DNA of 64,000 nt. Source: Pleodorina starrii (taxonomy: Eukaryota; Chlorophyta; Chlorophyceae; Chlamydomonadales; Volvocaceae). This document shows, one piece after another, positions 1-8,616 of the stretch. The translations under genes were made by a program, and so were the position numbers. A model generated the notes under the pieces. The model was not told where the DNA came from. It saw only the letters and a program-made list of their open reading frames with translations, and searched no databases. How positions within the stretch are numbered: the first letter of the stretch is position 1; each line of letters starts with the position of its first letter. The DNA lies in contig BRXU01000005.1 of assembly GCA_030267565.1 (NCBI GenBank), positions 3,909,501 through 3,973,500 of the forward strand. Direction: 5' to 3'.

Positions 1-590
1 CGGCAAGGGGCCAGACCTCCGCCGGGTGGGTGTTGGGTTTCGGGCTGACTTGTGTGTCGCTGGTGTCGTTGTGTTGTGCCGGCCGGGGCGGCGGTGGGGT
101 TTTTTGGCCTTGTGGTGCCCCTGTTCCCGTTTTTCCCCACCGTGTTTGTCCTGTGCTGGTTCTCGTTGCGGGAATCATAGGGGTTGCTGGCGCGCGCCTT
201 TTGGTGCTTGCTCACGGTCGGGTTTCTCGGCCTGGTTGGCGGTGTTTCGGTTGTCTGCGCCCGGAGCTTTGGTTGGGTTGGGGGTTGCCTCGGTTGCCGC
301 GGCTCGTCCCGTCGCCCCCGGGCGGCCTGTTCGGCTGGCTGGCCGTCTCGTCTGTTTGCCCGCGCGCCGGTGGCGTCGGCCGCGCGTTTTTCGCTTGTGC
401 GCTCCGGGCTGGTGTTTGTTTTGGCGCTCCGCGCTTTGGCGCTCCGCGCTTTGTGCTGTGCTCTCGCTGCAGTGTAAAGGTCCTCGTCAATTGCCCCTTC
501 CCCGTTGATCGGCGGGTCGCTTCCTCGTTAGCCGATGGCCGGCTTCGCTATATAGCTGAGGGCAGCTACAAGGAACAAACGAGCGTATTG
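1..590. other. No gene recognised; GC/GT-rich left edge
   Basis: Long open frames exist on both strands, but they overlap, have Cys/Trp/Arg-rich composition typical of GC-rich non-coding DNA, and show no known motif. A short tandem duplication of a unit containing GCGCTCCGCGCTTTG lies at about 424-455. Nothing else is supported. Confidence 0.5.
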
Positions 591-594
591 TTTT

Positions 595-700
595 TTAAAA
601 TTAACGGGTGTTACACTGTGGGCGACTCGTCCTGAGGCAGGACGAGCACCGGGATCCCTGACCGGGCCGAGTGGCGCAGGGGCGGGCGCGCGGTTTCCGT
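595..700 (+). repeat. Dispersed repeat with perfect hairpin, copy 1
   Basis: About 105 bp match the reverse complement of 15330-15437. Shared blocks include GGGTGTTACACTGTGGGCGA and GGCAGGACGAGCACCGGG. This copy contains a perfect 9-bp-stem hairpin, CTCGTCCTG-AGG-CAGGACGAG, at about 628-648. It is probably the end of a transposable element. The partner copy lies next to a retrotransposon ORF fragment. Confidence 0.7.
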
Positions 701-769
701 CTGTTCCCCCGCGCGCGCTTCGCCCCCTCACTTGCGCCAGCCGGGGGCACCCTCCGCGGTTTCAGGCTT

Positions 770-826
770 ACCAACCCAGAGTCGTGCGATCGCACTAAGT
801 AGCTGTTCTAACTCCTCACTGTTACA
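770..826 (-). repeat. Copy of dispersed structured repeat R (minus)
   Basis: Read on the minus strand this matches the 5' part of the repeat family best seen at 7983-8165: the segment GAGGAG..., then GTGCGATCGCAC, then GACTCTG. It lies just outside the 3' end of the DIRS-like element. Confidence 0.6.
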
Positions 827-991
827 CTACAACGAGATACTGCTCCAACAACTCGTCCGTCGGGCTCCAACAACCTAACCTGCAGAAAACGGAACCTGCA
901 AGGGCCATCTCGATTTTGACTTTGGACTAGTGGCCGGTTGTCTCTCTCCGCTCACTCCGGCAGACTTCGAAGATGAGGGTTCACCGGTACA

Positions 992-2167
992 CTAGTCCGT
1001 GTCGCCCAGGCCCATGCACGCCTGCGCTGCGCGCTTGCGCTCGTCGGAATCGTGCACATAGCACTCCGCGAAAACTGCCGCACTCTTCCAGCGGCCGTGC
1101 TCTTGTACCAGGCGCGGGTCTGCACCGCCGTTCACAGCAGCCGAGGCCCCGCCGCTCCGGAAGCTGTGTGTCCCCACTTTCTTGGTGATGCCCGCCGCCG
1201 TGCACAGCTCCAGCAGCTGTTTCCGGTACGTCGTGTACGACACTGCCGGAATCACGTTGGGCAGCGGGACCGAGGTCTGCGCCAGCACGTGCCGGCCCTG
1301 CACGTTCTTCACCGCCCGCATCAGCGGTCCAACGTCCTCAACCTCCTCCGTATGCCGAGTGCCGGCCGCGTCCACCCACGTCCGGGTGTCGGGGCGGGTC
1401 TTGTACTGCCCCTCCGCCAGCAGCCGCTTGAGCAGTCGCACGGCACAGTACGGGCTGCCGGCCGCCTCCTCGAAAATCGTCACGGACTTCCCGTCACCGT
1501 ACTGGTCCGTTTTTCCGGCGTAGAGGTGGATAACCACCTTGCCGTCCGAGAACTCCATCAGTCGCTCGTGGACCATGATGCGCGCCAAGTCGCTGTACCG
1601 GAACAGGCCTTTGAAGCAGAGCACCGCAAACGTCGCGTACATGCGCGTTTGCAGCGGGGTATCCGTCGCCAGATGTGTGTCGACAATGTCGTCGGCGGAT
1701 ACGGGGTCCCTGGTTAACGGTTGTGCGGTCAGACTGCGTTTCGCGACTTCCCGGACGACGCTGCACAGCGGGTCGCTGCTGGGCGACGTGGCGCCCGCGA
1801 TCGAGTGTAAGGCTGTAATAGCTGCGCTGGCTTTCGTTACGGCTTGGGGTCCAATGCCGCGTTGGCCAGCATCCTCCATTCTCTCTTGGAGGAAAAGGCT
1901 AGCTGCCACCCCCGAGGCGGCGACCGGGTCCTCACCGATCTCCGCGCAGAAAGTCACCCACTTGCCGATGATGGGGTCGTACACGTCCCAGGTGCGGATC
2001 GCTCGACTGGTTCGTGCGCCCGTGGCCAGGCGCTCCTCGAGGCCCACGATGCGCGGGTTGGCGGCCCCCTCCCCTAGCTTGCTGAGGATGCTGTTGCGGA
2101 CCAGCGTATCTGAGGCATTAGCGCGACGTGCGGTTACGAATCGGGGATTAGAATGGCCCTGTCGCAC
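992..2167 (-). CDS. Tyrosine recombinase of DIRS-like element
   Basis: A 391-residue uninterrupted ORF. The C-terminal half shows the tyrosine recombinase signature: an Arg in the segment GLFRYSDLA, an H-x-x-R box in THSFRSGGAS, a His in QEHGRWKS, and a candidate nucleophile Tyr in AECYVHD close to the C-terminus. These enzymes integrate circular DNA intermediates of DIRS, Ngaro and PAT retrotransposons by site-specific recombination. The start overlaps the 3' end of the methyltransferase ORF by 34 bp, the usual compact arrangement in this group. It is the only full-length intact ORF of pol origin in the element. Confidence 0.92.
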   Translation of the reverse strand: MRQGHSNPRFVTARRANASDTLVRNSILSKLGEGAANPRIVGLEERLATGARTSRAIRTWDVYDPIIGKWVTFCAEIGEDPVAASGVAASLFLQERMEDAGQRGIGPQAVTKASAAITALHSIAGATSPSSDPLCSVVREVAKRSLTAQPLTRDPVSADDIVDTHLATDTPLQTRMYATFAVLCFKGLFRYSDLARIMVHERLMEFSDGKVVIHLYAGKTDQYGDGKSVTIFEEAAGSPYCAVRLLKRLLAEGQYKTRPDTRTWVDAAGTRHTEEVEDVGPLMRAVKNVQGRHVLAQTSVPLPNVIPAVSYTTYRKQLLELCTAAGITKKVGTHSFRSGGASAAVNGGADPRLVQEHGRWKSAAVFAECYVHDSDERKRAAQACMGLGDTD

Positions 2168-4658
2168 TCAGACTCAAAATCCACCAGCAGGGCGAGAGTG
2201 GCCCAGTTGGGGCGTTCCCGGGATAGTGTGTTCCCGTAAGCGCCACTCAGGAACAGATCCTTGCGAGCCGGTAAGACCACGCAGTCCCATACAAACGACT
2301 GAAAAACGCAGGCGTTCTCCACCAATTTGTGCCACCAGGCAGCGCCGGGCCAAAAAGGAACGATTAGAGCCATGCGGGTCCGGCACCTTGCTGCGTGTTC
2401 GAGCACCCGCCCTATGAGGCCAAACGGTGGATTGAACCAGGAGGTGCGAGGCCACACCAGCGAGAAGGCGTTCACACCCGCACAGGTTGGAGTGTAGTAA
2501 TGACTGAAGTAGGTGGGCACCAGGTGGTTGGTTTCCGAGGCAAACAGGTCCACCTTGAAAGGTCCCCACAGCCATTCAACGTAGCCGAAAACCTCCGGGT
2601 GCAGCATCCAGTCCGACGAAATGTCTGCCTTGCTCAACGCATCCGCCAGCACATTCTGTTCCCGAGGAATCCAATTCGCGACCAGGGTGATCTTATGCTC
2701 GATCGCGTACCAGAAAAGGCTCATACACACATCGTGTATGTCTGGTACCACGGAGCCCGCCTTCGTAAGTATGCAAAAAGTCCCATAGTTATCGGTGTTC
2801 ACCATCACCCGTTGCTCTGTCAACTGCCCACGCGTGTTCAGGCTCCGCAATACTTTCCAAACACCACGCATCTCGAGGTAAGTGGATGATCTGGGTGCCG
2901 TGTCGAAATCCCAGCGCCCTGCTGCTTTCACCAGCTGCCCTTCAATCTTGGCCCAACCGCCCCAACCACCAAAAGAGTAACGCGAACGCCCCGCAGCATC
3001 GGAGAAAATCTTAATCGTGTGTAGATTCGACGGGGGCCAAAGTGGCTTCCGGCCATCGTACCGTTGCACAGCCGTACGCCAGAAATTCAGCTCTTCAATA
3101 CTCGCGCTATCCAAGGAAATCCGGTCCTCCAACGTGAACCCCGCGCGGAGCACATTGCCCTGCCACGCCGTCAGGCGGCGTGTCATGAGCGTCGAGAGCT
3201 CACCAAAGGAATATGACATGGACATGAGGTGTCCCACAATGGACGCGACTTGCCGAACCTTGCACCCGTCCGGCTGTTGGTCTAGAGCCAATTGAATGTT
3301 TTGCAAGAGTGCCATCTGCTTCTCGGCCGGCACCAGTAAGCACCCCTTCGAGGTGTCCACCAAAGCACCCAAATACATACTTCTTCTGCTGGGACAGTAC
3401 GAGGTCACACTTCTTCTCGCTGACTATGAAACCTGCTCTCTCCAAGTCCCCAAGCACCTTGACCTTCCAGGCCTCGAGCACAGCTGGGTCCTGGTGGGCG
3501 TGGATACTATCGTCGATATAACATGACGTGCGATGCCCTTCCGACCGCCATAAGGTCTGCAGTTCCCGTGTGAGCTTCGTAAACGCCCAGCACGCGGGTG
3601 CCAAACCGAAAGGGAGTTGCGTGAAAACATAGTATTTCCCTTCCCACATGAAACCTAGATAACGCCAAAAATCCGGATGAATGTCCAGATGGTGGTAGCC
3701 TGATTTTAGGTCCACCGTGAACAAGTAGTCCCCCGGCTGGAGGACCGTGCCCAAACCCGCGAGGGTCTCATATTTGAAGCTCGGCGTCACAACCAGCTTA
3801 TTCAAATAGCGCGCATCATAAATCAAACGAAAATTGTCAGTGCCTGCCTTCGGTACTACGCCTAGAGGCATGACGCAGTGCGGGACCGAACCGTCTGGCA
3901 AGGCCAGCACCGCACCCGTAGCCACGAGCTCAGCAACCGCATCTTTCACGAACCCTTGGTTCTGCAATGCCGAGCCGTGGTTGGGTAGCCTGACCGGGTC
4001 TGGGCCTGCTTTTGGGCAATCTGCGTTCCACATCAGACAGTATCCCACCGCGATCCAGCTTAGGACCAGAGAGGAGCGGCAAAACGACCGCCAGAACCAC
4101 AAGTTATTCCTCAGCCGGTGTCGCATCTGCGGTACCGGTTTGGCAGGTTTCACTTTTGCATCCGCGCCACCGCCCTCAAACTCCCAAGAGTCCTCCGGCA
4201 AGTCTGCAACCACACCTGACAGCGCAGGCTTCCGGTCGTTCTCCGCTTGCCTTCGGGGCAGGATTTGGCTCGCGCCAGGCTGAGATCCCATGTACGGCCT
4301 CCGCGGAAGCCGATGCGCCTTTAGCCGGAGCGCCCGCGGTCTCGCCTTCCGGGTCCTGTTGTCCGGCCTCAGCGCGGATATGGCCCGCGTTGGTAATCGA
4401 TTGTGGCTCGACTGGTGCCGGCACCGATGATGGTGCCTGCTGGCGTTTGGTCGCGTCCTCACGTGCGACGCCCTCAGCTGGGCGTTTATGGCTAGTATTT
4501 GTGGCCTTCTGGACAAGCGACAGTCCTCCTGCGGACTGTCTGGCCACACTATTTGCCAAAGATGATCTGCTCGGGGCCGCCGCCCTAGAGGTAAACAGCG
4601 AACGCTGTGCTGGACGCACAAGAGACCTAATAGAATTAGCTGGATCGTTGTTGGACAT
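2134..4658 (-). pseudogene. DIRS reverse transcriptase-RNase H-methyltransferase, frame-shifted
   Basis: Three overlapping frames together encode the DIRS pol product. Frame 1 (from 4658) gives a Ser/Ala-rich N-terminus. Frame 2 (about 4200 to 3375) holds the reverse transcriptase, with LPFGLAPA and the catalytic box YIDDS at 3506-3520. Frame 3 (3408 to 2134) completes the palm/connection, then RNase H (FSDAAG, NTDN, the segment NWIPREQNVLADALSK), then a C-terminal adenine methyltransferase-like domain with the motif NPPF at 2422-2433. The frame changes lie near 4180-4220 and at about 3370-3400, where the frame-2 and frame-3 translations are alignable across the same bases. Either indels have inactivated the gene or +1 slippage is used; the first is more likely. 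Confidence 0.85.
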
Positions 4659-5094
4659 TGTAAATTGTGATGCCAGAGAAAATTCGGAAATTAAACACGG
4701 CCCCGGTGTTTCAAATTATTATTCTATTATTCCGCTGATCCCAGAAGTAAATGACTGACTTGCAGAGCGACGACGGAGACAAAGCGTATAGGACAAAACT
4801 TCGCTGCCGTGAGCCCGTACGACAATGTAACTTGGCCCATCAGCTATGTCAGATGAACGGGTCGTGTAACGAGTGCTTACATATCCACACCGTCAGGTGT
4901 TTGCAACCAAAAAGACCAAGGTCCATCGGCAAGAACGATGCCGATAAGGGCACCTTCCCGCTTGCAGTTACCAAATGCCCTGCTACGGTCATGATCCAAC
5001 ACCCAACCAAAAAGAGGTTAACGGTTCGCACGCCCATTTGGGTCATTATTTAGCAGACGAAACCACCACGGGTCGCCCCAAGAATCTCAACTCG

Positions 5095-5575
5095 CATTAG
5101 CGGCCAACAACGGGGCTCGCATAGCTCAACTGCGCCAACTACGCACATTGCTGTCTGGCAAGAGCGGCCACACGGGCGCGGCTCAAGAGTAGCCACAACG
5201 GGGCTCAGCTCGACAAAACGGCCAACAACGGGGCTCGCTTAAACTATCCCAGCTGATCTGATTTCTACGTATGCGGCCAGCGACGGGACTCGCGTGAATT
5301 CAAACTGCGTCTGTCACGCATAATCGTCCTCCGATAAGAGCGGCCACAACGGGGCTCAGCTCGACAACGCGGCCAACAACGGGGTCCGCTTAATAAGATT
5401 CAGCTGTTCTGCTTCCGCGTGTGCGGCCATCGACGGGGCTCGCATGAATTCTTAACTGCGTCTGTCACGTGTAGTCTTCTTTCAACAAGAGCGGCCACAA
5501 CGGGGCTCAGCTCTAGAGCGGCCACAACGGGGCGCAGCTCAAAATAAATGCGGCCAACAACGGGGCGTGCATAAT
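5095..5575. repeat. Short interspersed repeat array between gag and pol
   Basis: A core close to GCGGCCAACAACGGGGCTCG recurs about a dozen times, as variants with GGCCACAACGGGGCTCAGC, GGCCAACAACGGGGCTCGC and GGCCATCGACGGGGCTCGC. The cores are arranged in a higher-order unit of about 150-175 bp that also contains GAATTC and CTGCGTCTGTCACG and is repeated at about 5166-5340 and 5341-5490. The array sits between the gag-like ORF and pol and stops inside the gag 3' end, so the last copies are read as Gag codons. Confidence 0.85.
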
Positions 5576-6283
5576 ACCCTCCAGCGGGTCACAGCGAAAA
5601 TGCTCAATCCGTCGCGACCACCGGCCACGCGGCCTCTGAGCCTGCGGGTACTGCTGCTGCTGCTGCTGCCAGGCAGCCGGCTGCTGCTGTGGTTGCGGCT
5701 GCGCGCCGTATCCACCGAAACCCTGCTTGCCGTACTGCCTTTTCTGCCCACTGTTCTGCTGCCACTGCTGCTGCGCGCCTTTCTTGGTCGACTCCTTCTC
5801 CTTCTCCTTGTTGCGGTCCTTGACGTCTTGCACCGCAGCCCTGTACTCCTTGTTCTGCACATCCGTCAAACGCTTCTTGCCGGTAAGGTAGTCCTGATGC
5901 GGCGTTTCGATGTTATGCTGCATCCACTCGTAATAGGTCTCCATGACCGCCAGCTGCTCGCTCTGGTCCACCTTAGCTCCCGCGACGATGGAACTGTGCA
6001 CCAACTGGGACTGTCGCATCAGCTCCGCCATAGCAATGCTGCCCTGCTTGACGACCGGTTCAGTGCTGTCCCAGTCGATCTCGCCAGCAGCCGTCTTTGG
6101 CGCCAAATCCTCCAAGGCGCTCTCCACCATCCGCAGCTTCTCGTTTGTTGGGTTGTTGCAACAAGTGGTAGTACTAGCCCTGGCAGAAGGGCTAACACAA
6201 AAGATGAAACAACAACGGAAGATGCCGTCTCCAGACGGCAGCTGCCCCACAAGACGCGCAGCCTCTGGCTGCAAGCCGTACAC
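5513..6283 (-). CDS. Gag-like ORF of DIRS-like element
   Basis: A 256-residue ORF upstream of pol on the same strand. The middle part is helical and charged (about residues 50-165: LRMVESALEDLAP, ETYYEWMQHNIETPHQDYL, then KDRNKEKEKESTKKG). It is followed by a Gln/Gly/Tyr-rich tract (residues about 170-220) with poly-Gln runs encoded by CTG/CAG repeats. No zinc knuckle is visible. Position and composition fit a DIRS Gag; sequence similarity to a known family cannot be judged here. The last codons run into the GGCCACAACGGGG repeat array. Confidence 0.65.
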   Translation of the reverse strand: MYGLQPEAARLVGQLPSGDGIFRCCFIFCVSPSARASTTTCCNNPTNEKLRMVESALEDLAPKTAAGEIDWDSTEPVVKQGSIAMAELMRQSQLVHSSIVAGAKVDQSEQLAVMETYYEWMQHNIETPHQDYLTGKKRLTDVQNKEYRAAVQDVKDRNKEKEKESTKKGAQQQWQQNSGQKRQYGKQGFGGYGAQPQPQQQPAAWQQQQQQYPQAQRPRGRWSRRIEHFRCDPLEGIMHAPLLAAFILSCAPLWPL

Positions 6284-6554
6284 CGTACGGCAACCAACTT
6301 AACCGTTAACATCGATCGTCGTTAGAACCAGACTTCTCTGCCACTCCTTCGTCGCTGCTAGAGAAGTCAACGTTTATCCAGGTCCTCTGTAGTTAATTAA
6401 TTACCAACCCAGCGGCGTACACGACTGCGCGCGTATTACCGTGTAGAATCGTATAGTGCTAATTTTAATTACAATAACAAGGTCAAATAAACGTGTCGGG
6501 GATTTGTAATGTTCCGATTTAGCATTACACTTGGAACATATATATAAACAATTA

Positions 6555-6645
6555 TTATAATTAATTACAGAGGAACCGGGTCATTAATTAATTACAGAGG
6601 AACTGGATAATAGCTACATTGTGCAATCGCACGACGATGTGGGTC
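6555..6645 (+). repeat. Copies of dispersed repeat R (5' part)
   Basis: Two starts of the R family follow one another: a short one at about 6558-6580 and a longer one at 6582-6645, beginning TTAATTAATTACAGAGGAAC and continuing to the GTGCAATCGCAC palindrome and GTGGGTC. Confidence 0.7.
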
Positions 6646-7235
6646 TGTCGGATCACATGACTGCACACGAACGCTGGGAATATGCGCTGCATCCACACGT
6701 GGTTGCTCCAGCTGGGTAAAGCCGATATCACATGCGCCAAATGCAAACAAGGCGCAACGGCAATTCGGCGCACTTTCGACGAGGCATCACCGTAACGTGG
6801 GATCGGTCCGCCGGCTGCTGGCGAGGTCGGCTCCACGCAGAACGGCTGACCACATAATGCTCAGTATTGCACAAATGGTGCAAATACGAGGATGATGGAA
6901 GTGTCTCGGCAACAGGCAAAGGGAAAAGTGACGATGCAAGACCTTACATGTCTCTTCCGCTAGGCCAGGTCCTTAACCTAACGAAAGGGGCCTACTAGTT
7001 GCTCACAGGCGACTGCCTGAGAGCAAAACGAGACAAGGCAACAAGCCAAAGACTCGACTAAAATACGCAAAACAACTGTACGGCATCCTACCCCCGAGAT
7101 CTTCACGTAAGCTATACTACGTTACGGACTCGAAAGCAAACAACCTCGACTGACGTAGAACCTACAAACTACGCAAAACCGCAATATCCGGAAATATGAC
7201 GGTCGACTGCCGGCGACGGTAAACTGATCCGACAG
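6646..7235. other. No gene recognised
   Basis: There are no convincing coding features: short ORFs only and no motifs. The sequence lies between two copies of the R repeat and may itself be repeat-derived. Confidence 0.4.
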
Positions 7236-7334
7236 GTCTGTAGACCAGGCCACTAACCAATTCACCGGCGAAATCGCCCCATTGGAATGGGATCCCACGC
7301 TGGGAAATGAATATCTTCGACTACGTGTGCCAAG
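7236..7334 (+). repeat. 3' half of dispersed repeat R
   Basis: Matches 8068-8165 closely: GACCAGGCCACTAACCAA, then the hairpin GGCGAAATCGCC, then the hairpin TCCCACGCTGGGA, then ATCTTCGACTACGTGTGCCAA. It starts with GGTCTGTAGACC, itself a short inverted repeat. Confidence 0.8.
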
Positions 7335-7982
7335 ACCGATTCTCTGAAACGAGCGAATCGGTATCCATGTGAAGTGGCTACGTAAAGCAAGTGCTGTAGC
7401 TACATACGTACATCACAGTCGCTTAGAAGAATGTTGCGCAAGGACATTTAGTTCCGCCCGGACAATGACCTAATTCGATTTCCCGCAAGGCCCGCGCGCT
7501 ATGTGGGCGAGAGTAATCGGGCTGCACGCACTACCCCCACCTACTGCTTACAATATCGAACCTGAGTGACAGAACGCGACCTAGCCTATATGCAAACACC
7601 GGTTACGATGGTAGTTCGCTGTGATTGCAAGCGACGATACTATGGCGGCAACTGGAGCGCAGATAGACAAACCTAAGTCAATTGAAACTTCTGTAGCATG
7701 CGATACCCTACGGATAGGCGGAAAAACCGAAATACTTTTCCCTTTTGCCTTTTGCCTTGCAATAGGAGTTTGCTCTTTCGGTTTGGCGATTTCGTCCGTG
7801 GACTAATGAGGCTTACGTCTTCAGGTCGAACGCATATGAGCTTCACATCGGGGCCCGCAAGTTGTCTTGACGACGGCCACATAAACGAATGTCAAACAAA
7901 CAAGTCCGACTGCTTGGGGGGTTGCGCTTTGTATGTACCAGCGCAGGCGTTCCCTTGCATGTTTATGCAACGCGGCTTACAT
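7335..7982. other. No gene recognised
   Basis: Only short ORFs with no recognisable motif. It lies between two copies of repeat R. Confidence 0.4.
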
Positions 7983-8165
7983 AAATTAATTACATAGGAG
8001 CTGGATAAAAACTACATAGTGCGATCGCGCGACTCTGTGGGTCGAATGTTCAATAGAACATTTAGCTAGACCAGGCCACTAACCAAATCACCGGCGAAAT
8101 CGCCTCATTATTGGAAAGGGATCCCACGCTGGGAAATTAATGTCTTCGACTACGTGTGCCAATTC
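7983..8165 (+). repeat. Dispersed structured repeat R, fullest copy
   Basis: The most complete copy. Its parts in order are AATTAATTACATAGGAGCTG, the palindrome region GTGCGATCGCGC, GACTCTGTGGGTCG, the hairpin ATGTTC-AATA-GAACAT, GACCAGGCCAC, the hairpin GGCG-AAAT-CGCC, the hairpin TCCCA-CGC-TGGGA and the end block TCTTCGACTACGTGTGCC. Other whole or partial copies are at 770-826 (-), 6582-6645, 7236-7334, 10719-10870, 16705-16748, 27192-27282 and 48731-48810. No ORF is conserved. It could be a SINE or a MITE. Confidence 0.8.
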
Positions 8166-8389
8166 TGAATACTTGAATATGGTTTTGATGCATGCCGGAA
8201 AAAAACGTTCTGTTCATCGCCGTGTAACCGCCTATTTATATATCGAACATACAACCGCAATTCCAGTCACCGCTCTGCCTATACGCATAGCGAAAATTAA
8301 AACATAGGTTTATTTAGATATTATTGTATAGACAACAACATTTTACGAAGCGACCGCAGCAGCAGTACATACGCGACCCTTGGCTCTGG

Positions 8390-8470
8390 GCCGTAGATAG
8401 AAAGGCAGGGTGGGCAAAAAGGCGATCATCAAACAGCGTTGTCGTATACAGCTAACCTATAAAATGATAG
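8390..8470 (+). promoter_or_regulatory. Core promoter of M11 copy 1
   Basis: A TATAAAA box at 8458-8464 lies 159 bp upstream of the start codon. The block just upstream (GTAGATAGAAAGGC, a GGGCA/GGCG segment, GTTGTCGTATA) has counterparts at the same distance in front of copies 2 and 3, so it is conserved promoter DNA inherited by duplication. Confidence 0.65.
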
Positions 8471-8616
8471 GTTGATGCATAATAAATTGTATCTCGTGAA
8501 TACGTAGACATCAATAGACATTCTGCGCCACACGGCGTCACGAAGCCGCCGGCTTTGTTGTGCATTATTGCAAAAACCATCCAGTCCTTCTCATTATCAT
8601 AAGCTTGGCGAAAGCA

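Larger units (their letters stand above)
992..6283 (-). mobile_element. DIRS-like (tyrosine recombinase) retrotransposon
   Basis: In transcription order on the minus strand there is a gag-like ORF (6283-5513), a repeat-bearing spacer, a reverse transcriptase/RNase H/DNA-methyltransferase ORF (4658-2134) and a tyrosine recombinase ORF (2167-992) that overlaps the previous one. This gene order, with a recombinase instead of a DDE integrase, is diagnostic of the DIRS order. I could not find the terminal repeats, so the coordinates cover only the coding span. The pol region has two frame changes, so the copy is probably inactive unless they are programmed or sequencing errors. Confidence 0.9.

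Noticed and set aside
26..635. Two long plus-strand ORFs at the left edge
   Set aside because: Low-complexity Cys/Trp/Arg/Gly composition in GC/GT-rich DNA, mutually overlapping, and the longer one runs into a dispersed repeat.
1539..2417. 292-residue plus-strand ORF
   Set aside because: Shadow of the tyrosine recombinase and methyltransferase ORFs on the opposite strand, which carry real motifs.
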